This document shows positions 19,629-25,623 of a stretch of DNA of 25,623 nucleotides, one piece after another. The notes under the pieces were generated by a model. The model did not search any database and was not told where the DNA came from. It was given only the letters and a program-made list of their open reading frames with translations. How positions within the stretch are numbered: the stretch's first letter is position 1; each line of letters starts with the position of its first letter. This stretch comes from Saccoglossus kowalevskii (lineage: Eukaryota > Hemichordata > Enteropneusta > Harrimaniidae), in contig NW_003108087.1 of NCBI RefSeq assembly GCF_000003605.2, positions 863,588 to 889,210 on the forward strand, written 5' to 3'. The position numbers and the translations under genes are program-made.

Positions 19629-20290
19629 TTTAGCTCCGATGAAGTCGAGCGGAGCTTATAGTATTACTGATTGTCCGCCGTCGTCTTCGCCTTTGTCGCT
19701 GCCAGCGTCAACTTTACATTATCGACTTCTTCTTGAAAACCACAAACTGTATAGCTGTGAAAGTTTCTAGGAAGGTACATTCGGGGGCTTCTCTCTATCA
19801 AATTTGTTCATTTCGTGTGGATATATTCGAATAGCGAATATTTTTGTCATTTTTTGTCAGAAAATTCTATTTTCGACTTCTTGAAAACCGCTAGCCCGAA
19901 TGCTTTGATACTTGGTATGTAGGTACCTTAGGTGGACCTCTCTCTGATTTGTTCATTTTGTGATGATATCTTTAATTCTCTAATTTTGATGAATATTTTT
20001 CTCATTTTTGGTAAAAAGTGATATTTTCGACTTCTTGTTAAAAACCGCAAGTCTAATTGCTTTGATATTATATATACTACATAGGCATACAGGTAGACCT
20101 CTCTCAGATTTGTTAATTTCGTGATGATTTTGTTCTTCAATTATCTAATTTTAATGAACATTTTTAATAAAAAGTTATAAAAAGTCTGATTGCTTTAATA
20201 CTATACATATTGTTCATTTTCGAATGATATCTTCTGTTCTTTAATTGCAATGTGGATTGATAACAGTGGAGCTATCTCAGCCGACAGACT
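19629..20290 (+). repeat. Interspersed repeat, copy 2: hairpin head plus about 155-bp subrepeats
   Basis: It begins TTTTAGCTCCGATGAAGTCG, with AGCGGAGCTTA completing a hairpin, then GTCCGCCGTCGTC and subrepeats with the same blocks as 18144-18790. GACCTCTC-like starts are at about 19788 (diverged), 19935 and 20096. It is in the same orientation as copy 1, 1.5 kb downstream. Confidence 0.75.
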
Positions 20291-20299
20291 GCTAGTTTA

Positions 20300-21180
20300 G
20301 AACTTTTAATTAAGAGTGCCTCGGAATCTGCCCATTCATTGCATGTACCTAGTACTTTGTGTTATATGTGCACATGCATTATTGATTCTATCCAAGATGG
20401 CCATTTGGTGGCCATTTTGTTTTTGGACATTCTATGCCAGGGGTTGGTACATACATTTACATGTTAGGATACATGTTCATAATGATTCGTTTTGCAATTG
20501 AATAAAATAGGGCAACCTGGCAGCCTTCTTGTTTTTTTGAAAATGTATTATCATGAATGTGCTTTGTCATTTTCATTGCATTTTATAATTACATTATACA
20601 AGTTAAGGATATATGTTAATTTCTATTACACTGAATCTTGCTTTTTGGCTATACTACTGTATCTCCAAAACTGTGATCTAGTTTTTATGGAAAATATGGT
20701 ATCTTGGACATGCTTTGTTGTTTTTCATTCAAATTTGGTACATTATTCATGTCAATGATGATTCTTTTCATGATAGATCTTAGGCATGAATAAGATTTTT
20801 TTTAATTGCAGCAAGCTCTGTGTCATTACCAATGATTTTTTTTATACAAAAACAACACTGTAAATTTGCTTTCAAGTTATTAATTATTTAGCGTTACTAC
20901 AATGAATTATGTCATGATTTATACGTAAACTTATTTTATCAATTTTTTTTTTCTTGGCTTATGTATTTTTCGATGATTTTTCAATTTTCTAAAACCAGAA
21001 TAAGCACATGGAAAGATAACTTTACTGTCTGTGATTGTTTTCATTTGTGTATATTTATCTTGTTATGGCGGCAAATAAATAAAATAAACAATTAATGTTT
21101 GTAACCAATATTTTGCTTTGCTGTTAATATTACCATGCACAATGAGTCAAGGTATATTGTTTCTTTTGGCATTTGCCTAT
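20300..21180. other. No gene recognised
   Basis: A few frames of 60-88 codons are present, none with domain or codon signature. A phrase CAAGATGGCCATTTGGTGGCC at about 20392 resembles the GGCCATTTTG phrases of the 22.4-kb repeat, so part of this may be old repeat. Confidence 0.4.
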
Positions 21181-21192
21181 CATATTGTCAAT

Positions 21193-21273
21193 GGCTGTTG
21201 TCAATTGCTACTAGTAATACTAGTTTTATGCATCAGTCATTTTGATGGCAAGGTTTGAATCCCATCGCTTCCA
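21193..21273 (+). pseudogene. tRNA-Leu-derived sequence, strongly decayed
   Basis: The 3' half GTCATTTTGATGGC, then GGTTTGAATCCCATCGCTTCCA-like sequence, matches the long variable arm, T arm and acceptor 3' strand of a type II tRNA-Leu. It is also near-identical to the better copy at 23273-23354. The A box and anticodon stem are eroded. It is probably a tRNA pseudogene or SINE head. Confidence 0.55.
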
Positions 21274-21394
21274 TGTTTCTGTGCGTGTACGTATGTGTGC
21301 GTGTGTGGTACCAATGTTGTGACGACTTCAATTTAACTTTACACCGACTTGTGAGAACAGAACCAACATTGTGATGACCCCACTATTTTAATCA

Positions 21395-21424
21395 AATTTA
21401 GGTCAAATTTGCAGGGCATATGTT
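21395..21424 (+). repeat. 30-bp direct repeat, left copy (right copy 21761-21790)
   Basis: It matches 21761-21790 at 27 of 30 bases (AATTTA, GTCAAATTTGC, GCATATGTT). The two copies flank the minisatellite with a spacing of 366 bp. Confidence 0.7.
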
Positions 21425-21455
21425 AATCTAATGTGTGTCATTACGACGGTAAGAC

Positions 21456-21672
21456 ATGTATGTGTGTGTGTGTCTGTGTGTTGCTATGTCTGTACGGGTG
21501 TGTGTGTACGAGTGTATGTGTGTGTGTGTCTGTGTGTTGCTATGTCTGTGTACGGGTGTATGTGTGTTGCTATGTCTGTGTACGGGTGTATGTGTGTTGC
21601 TATGTCTGTGTACGGGTGTATGTGTGTTGCTATGTCTGTGTACGGGTGTCTGTGTACAGGTGCATGTGTGTT
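21456..21672 (+). repeat. Minisatellite with a 30-bp unit in a TG-rich tract
   Basis: The unit TATGTCTGTGTACGGGTGTA plus TGTGTGTTGC is repeated exactly at 21541, 21571 and 21601, with a variant unit at 21631. The preceding 80 bases are a related TGTGTG-rich tract with interrupted units. Because 30 is a multiple of three, every frame stays open and gives false proteins of 67-92 residues on both strands. Confidence 0.95.
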
Positions 21673-21760
21673 CCACTGATATGTCAAGAACCAATTATCA
21701 GATTTAAATGATTAAATTTATTAATTATATGTTATAAAAATAATATATATTATGTAATGG

Positions 21761-21790
21761 AATTTAAGTCAAATTTGCGGAGCATATGTT
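21761..21790 (+). repeat. 30-bp direct repeat, right copy (left copy 21395-21424)
   Basis: See the left copy. Three mismatches separate the two. Confidence 0.7.
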
Positions 21791-21817
21791 CAGTAAAGGA
21801 GGAAGGTATGGTTTAAT

Positions 21818-21837
21818 TTATATTAATATTAATATAA
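21818..21837. repeat. 20-bp perfect AT palindrome
   Basis: TTATATTAATATTAATATAA reads the same on both strands. In AT-rich DNA this may be chance. Confidence 0.6.
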
Positions 21838-21960
21838 TTGTACCCTTTACTAAACCTAAGCTTAGCAAACATTTCTATGTTTAGTCACGAGAAATTCAAC
21901 TTTTATTCTACAATGAATTGCACTGTAATTGAGTTTAATTGAACTGTTGAAGATAAGGAC

Positions 21961-22195
21961 GTGCAACTAGTGCTATAATGAAGGCACCAATCAGGTAAGA
22001 GGTATGACGAACATGTGATGACTATATGTGGTCAGGTGACATACGTATATGCATAACTGTAAGGTATTAAGATCTGCTGCAGATGGTGATATGTAACTAG
22101 TGCTATAATGGAGGCATCAATCAGACAAGAGGTATGACTAATGTATCGGATGACTATAAAAGATTATGTGATCTTAATAATATGCATAACTGTAA
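21961..22195 (+). repeat. 130-bp tandem duplication (two copies)
   Basis: The copies start with GTGCAACTAGTGCTATAATG (21961) and ATGTAACTAGTGCTATAATG (22091) and share GAGGTATGAC, GATGACTATA and ATATGCATAACTGTAA in the same order. The offset is 130 bp. There is no coding content. Confidence 0.8.
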
Positions 22196-22409
22196 TTGAT
22201 ATATCCAGATCGAACAGTCTCACCGATCCATCTATGTCAGCCATTTTATCATTGTCACTTTCTTGAGTACTATGTGACGATAATTTCATTTCTTTCTTGA
22301 GGTTCTTCACTGTCTGGGCTACATGTACTAATAGATAATTTTTGCATCATCACAGAAGTATGGTTGCAGTCTGAACTTTCGCTGGATTCATACCACTATC
22401 AAAGTCGAA

Positions 22410-23165
22410 GTCCGAAAACGGGGACTATTAATTTGGATTAGTTCCATCCGTCCATTTGTACGTACGTCCGGAGTTATATTTGAACACCAATTGACAGATT
22501 TCATTCAAACTTTACATGAAGACAATACATAATGTCTTACATGTGCGCGTCAAGTTACTTTATGATTGGATCAAAAATGGCGAACTGGGGGCCATTTTGG
22601 ATGTAAAATTTGCTATTTCTGATACCTAAAGTGTTCGCAGCAGTTTCTCGGAGATGACAGGGCCGATTTAGATCAAAGTTGGTATGAAGATCATGCATAT
22701 TAGGTTGTAGGTGCACATCATTTTTCTCCTGTGTTTCGAACAAATATGGTCAACTGGGGTCATCTTGTTTTTCATGGTACCCATGCTACTTTATCTTGAA
22801 TGCAATGAGCGTTTCTGTTTAAATTTTGTACAAATACAGTATACCAAGGGATACATTTGTACCAACATTATTTTTGTTGTTCGATTCAATATGGCTGACC
22901 GACGTCCAAATTTTCTGTAAAAGCATTAAATCGTCATTCTTTACATGTCCGGAGCTGTTTCTCAGAGATGACTGGGTCGATTTGGATCAAACTTGGTATG
23001 CTGATCATACATATTTGGTTATAGATGCACGTCATACTTTTTCCCTGATTCGAACAAATATGGTCGATTGCTGAGTGATTGCCCTGTTGTCATCTGTCAA
23101 CAATTGCATCTTCAACTACTTCTTGAAAATTACCAGCCCAATTGCTTTAATACTTGGTATGTAGG
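22410..23165 (+). repeat. Interspersed repeat with two approximately 310-bp internal copies
   Basis: It starts GTCCGAAAACGGGGACTAT (hairpin-like), then CCATCCGTCCATTTGTACG. Two related units begin at about 22645 and 22955, each with GAGATGAC, CGATTT, GATCAAA, TTGGTATG, GATCAT and CGAACAAATATGG. AATGGCGAACTGGGGGCCA and similar GGCCATTTTG phrases are also present. It is the same style of repeat as at 13255-13560, with no reading frame of note. Confidence 0.6.
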
Positions 23166-23272
23166 TACCAATAATGTTACATCAAAACATGAGTACTCTC
23201 TGTATTAAACCAAAACAAGGATGTTTTGCTGGTGTTTCAATGCAACAGTCTCGCTCTAGCACTGCAATTACG

Positions 23273-23354
23273 GTTAGTGTTTCCGAGCAGTCTAATGCGC
23301 TGGTTTTAGGCACTTGTCATTTCGATGGCGTGGGTTTGAATCCTACCGCTGCCA
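23273..23354 (+). pseudogene. tRNA-Leu(UAG)-like gene, degenerate
   Basis: This 82-nt segment has the layout of a type II tRNA. It has an A-box-like TTCCGAGCAGTCTAATGCGC, an anticodon loop TTTAGGC with anticodon TAG (23307-23309), a variable arm TCATTTCGATG, a T arm with TTTGAAT in place of TTCGAAT, and an acceptor 3' strand CGCTGCC plus discriminator A. The anticodon stem has a T-T mismatch and a wobble. The acceptor stem has one mismatch and wobbles, and the T loop lacks the usual C. It is therefore more likely a pseudogene or tRNA-derived SINE head than a working tRNA. No clear T-run terminator follows directly. Confidence 0.65.
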
Positions 23355-23479
23355 GATTCTCGGTGTTTTGCAAAACTGTCATTCGTGAGATCGTAATTCT
23401 GTTCCGTTGTTTACTTCTATGCACATGTTTCATCGGCACTTTGAAATCCAACAAATATACATAGCAAGTAAATGTGTAA

Positions 23480-24400
23480 TGCATATCATCTTATTAGATG
23501 GTGAAATTAAAGTCTATGATCATCGTTCTCGTGAGTAAGTACAACTTCAGTAACTTTTACAAAAATGGTATTCTCATTTTTGTCATTAATTTCTTGCAAT
23601 TTACATCGTCTTCTATGAAGGTTTACCTCAGGGTTTTGAATTAATGTTTGTTAGCAATTTAATTATTTATGATATGTGATCGCAAATCAGTTTCATTGTA
23701 ACGTAAATTATCTATAATGTTATGATGAAATTGTTTTTGCGTATCTGTTAATCGATTTAATTAGCTGATTACTAGTGAATGGCTGTGTTATGTCTGCCAT
23801 CGTTTAGGCCCATGTGAAGTTCTGGACGGAATTTGGTTCAGTGATTTGGAACTAATTACGAGATAACCGTCGCTATTCGGACTACTATTTCTGACAGTTG
23901 GTATTCGCAGTTATTAATGTAGTGAACGATTAATCAAAATATATGACGTGTTCAGTACTTAGTGTGATTGGCTGTGTGATTGAAGGTTACGCCCTAGAGT
24001 CTTTTTACCGCTTTGTAATTGGTTAAGGTTTTGAAAGTGAATAAAGTTGTTTTGAGTTGGTCTTGGCGAGTACTCCACGACAGAGGCAAGTCCAGTCCTG
24101 GAGAGTCTTGGGGTGAGTCTTGAGACGCAGTCTTGAGTCAGCCTTGCGATAGTCTTGTGGACTTTTGCCCAGGGCGCTATGTTTTATAGAGTGTTCGACT
24201 GACCAACTAAGACGAGAGTTGAAACGTATTTTGTTGTGTGCATCTTATTTGACTGTAAAGTTTAACTGACTTTCCCGGTCCCGTACCTCAAGGGGACGCG
24301 ATAGAGAGACCAGACGAGATTTCCCCCTGACACGTATGGAGAACCCCAGAGGAGAAGAATTCCCCCCTGATAGTGTACTTACACTTGTTTCTGACCCGTT
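23480..24400. other. Unassigned; part looks LTR-like
   Basis: The part from about 23785 (TGTTATGTCTGCC) to 24240 has a GTGATTGGCTG phrase, AATAAAGTTGTTTTGAG (about 24041) and repeated AGTCTTG motifs (about 24109-24155). These are features one might see in a solo LTR, but no TG...CA ends or target duplication could be fixed. The GC-richer 24270-24370 part is unrecognised. Confidence 0.25.
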
Positions 24401-24404
24401 GTTT

Positions 24405-24573
24405 GCTGTTAACGTAGCGTGAAAAAATGTGCAAAGTGAATGCAATGTTGTGCAAAGTGATTGCAAAGTTTGTAGATTTACTTGTATGTTTGACCTAAGT
24501 TCTTTGCATATAGAAACTCGCAGTTGTAAAGTAAAAAAATGAATAAAAGCCAGATAAAAGCAGCCTATATTAG
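24405..24573 (+). repeat. About 169-bp repeat unit A, copy 1
   Basis: The unit runs from GCTGTTAACGTAGCGTG to CCTATATTAG, with internal TGCAAAGTGA/TGCAAAGTT repeats, TTTGACCT, TTCTTTGCATATAGAAAC, CGCAGTTGTAAAGT and GAATAAAAGCCAGAT. Copies 2 and 3 are at 25064 and 25455. It is followed by a segment ATCGAAAACATTAAGTAAAT that recurs just before copy 3. Confidence 0.9.
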
Positions 24574-24786
24574 CATCGAAAACATTAAGTAAATGTCTAG
24601 AAAATTATCGCAACTGCGAACCGAAAGTTCGAAGACAAACTGCTTACAAAGTTGTGAAAAGCGATTGCAAAGTTGGTGGTATATTTGTTTGGGAATGTTA
24701 CATATGATATTATATTGACGGGTCCCATAGTTAAAAGTACGAAAACGTGAATAAATATTTCGTAAAATGCCGTAATATGGGTAGGT

Positions 24787-24879
24787 GATCGAACAAAATC
24801 TAAAGTTAAGCTTAATCGGGCGTGGTTAATACTTGCATGGGAGACTCCCTGAGTAAACCAGCTAGGGAATTTTTTTTTT
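24787..24879 (+). pseudogene. 5S rRNA-derived segment with T-run
   Basis: AAGTTAAGC, then TCGGGCGTGGTTAATACTTG and CATGGGAGAC, match the internal control region (A box, intermediate element, C box) of metazoan 5S rRNA with few changes. CCCTGAGTAAACCAG follows the 3' half, and a run of nine to ten T at 24870-24879 resembles a Pol III terminator. The first about 40 bases of 5S are absent, and the part before AAGTTAAGC has an insertion. It is a 5S pseudogene or the head of a 5S-derived SINE, lying between repeat units A1 and A2. Confidence 0.7.
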
Positions 24880-25063
24880 GGTTTCATAAAACACATGTCA
24901 AAGATATGAGGCAACGTTCGTACATCTTTTTCACTGTGATGTTATTTATAGTAGAAAGACATGGAAATTTATGTATTTTTTCAAATTCATGAAAAGTTTT
25001 CCAATTTTCCTATTATTTTCAAAGAACAACTTGTTGATGCTGACAACACATAGTGCGTTTTAA

Positions 25064-25231
25064 GCTGTTAACGTAGCGTGAAAAAATGTGCAATGTGTAT
25101 GCAAAGTTGTGCAAAGTGATTGCAAAGTTTGTAGATTTATTTGCATGTTTGACCTGAGTTCTTTGCATATAGAAACCCGCAGTTGTAAAGTCAAAAAATG
25201 AATAAAAGCCAGATGAAAGCAGCTATATTAG
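25064..25231 (+). repeat. About 169-bp repeat unit A, copy 2
   Basis: It differs from copy 1 by scattered substitutions and two bases missing in CAGC(CC)TATATTAG. It starts 659 bp after copy 1. A diverged, partial unit with GTGCAAAGTTGG and TTGCTTGTATATTTAACCTG lies at 25281-25350. Confidence 0.9.
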
Positions 25232-25454
25232 CAGAGCATCACATGAGCTGACTGACTGACTGTAAAAATGATATAAAACAGCGTGCAAAGTTGGTTGAAA
25301 CTTTAGAAACGTTGGTGGAGTTGCTTGTATATTTAACCTGAGTCATTGGCATGCCAACCCCGAAGTTAAATTTCGAAAACATTAAGTAAATGTCTAGAAA
25401 ATATCCCATCTATAAGCAGTTTATCGTAACTGCAAACCAAAAATTCAAAAATTA

Positions 25455-25623
25455 GCTGTCAATGTAGTGTGAAAAATTATGCAAAGTGAATGTAAAGTTG
25501 TGCAAAGTGATTGGAAAGTTTGTAGATTTATTTGCATGTTTGACCTGAATTCTTTGCATATAGAAACCCGCAGTTGTAAAGTCAAAATACGAATAAAAGC
25601 CAGATGAAAGCAGCCTATATTAG
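25455..25623 (+). repeat. About 169-bp repeat unit A, copy 3 (ends at the window edge)
   Basis: It runs from GCTGTCAATGTAGTGTG to CCTATATTAG, ending exactly where the window stops, so the array probably continues. It is closer to copy 2 than to copy 1 in the second half (CCCGCAGTTGTAAAGTC). It is 391 bp downstream of copy 2. Confidence 0.9.

Noticed and set aside
21541-21660. CRISPR-like regular repeats
   Set aside because: Units are contiguous with no spacers and the DNA is eukaryotic, so it is a minisatellite.
21428-21711. Several overlapping frames of 67-92 residues on both strands
   Set aside because: They are translations of the TG-rich tract and the 30-bp minisatellite, open only because the period is a multiple of three.
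23174-23464. 96-codon frame
   Set aside because: It runs straight through the tRNA-Leu-like sequence and has no protein signature.
23785-24240. Solo LTR
   Set aside because: AATAAA and promoter-like phrases are suggestive, but no inverted TG...CA ends, target duplication or primer site could be fixed.

Overview
The window looks like animal nuclear DNA. It is AT-rich, has one spliced protein-coding gene with introns of several kilobases, and the rest is dominated by decayed retrotransposons, a DNA transposon, tRNA- and 5S-derived pieces and tandem repeats. The style of repeats (non-LTR elements with long linkers, GTCCGTCGTCC-type repeats with hairpin heads) is what I would expect of a marine invertebrate such as a mollusc, brachiopod or other spiralian. 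An invertebrate deuterostome cannot be excluded, and the species cannot be read from the sequence.

Layout. 1-2740: a broken non-LTR retrotransposon (LINE) on the minus strand, cut in two by a 1,854-bp DNA transposon (251-2104). The transposon has 15-bp terminal inverted repeats, TTAA target duplications and a THAP zinc-finger reading frame, a combination that fits the Kolobok superfamily. 2741-5080: no gene, one inverted repeat. 5081-5526: a cluster of promoter-type motifs (CRE, ETS, CCAAT, two YY1-like), possibly the distant promoter of the gene downstream. 7688-18984: the only convincing gene, plus strand. It has a 3.2-kb exon followed by short exons that keep frame across every junction. 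10883-15510: its largest intron, holding a LINE 3' fragment and a Ty3/Gypsy pol-LTR fragment, both on the minus strand. 18140-20300: two copies of an interspersed repeat on either side of the last candidate exon. 20300-25623: no protein gene. It holds two decayed tRNA-Leu-like copies, a 30-bp minisatellite, a 130-bp tandem duplication, another interspersed repeat, and a block of about 170-bp repeats containing a 5S rRNA-derived segment.

The gene encodes about 1,136-1,145 residues: an N-terminal TPR-like helical domain, a long acidic and Ser/Thr-rich linker with an Asp tract, a TIR domain, a Lys/Gln-rich stretch, and near the C terminus a textbook RHIM core (IQIG-x2-N-x-M). That order (TPR-like N-domain, TIR, RHIM) is the order of vertebrate TRIF/TICAM1, the Toll-like receptor adaptor that recruits RIP kinases through amyloid RHIM contacts. 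A TICAM-type adaptor with a canonical RHIM in what appears to be an invertebrate is the most interesting content of the window.

Limits: exon boundaries rest on splice consensus and frame continuity only. The 5' untranslated exon(s) and the transcription start were not located. Repeat family names are inferred from motifs, without database comparison.
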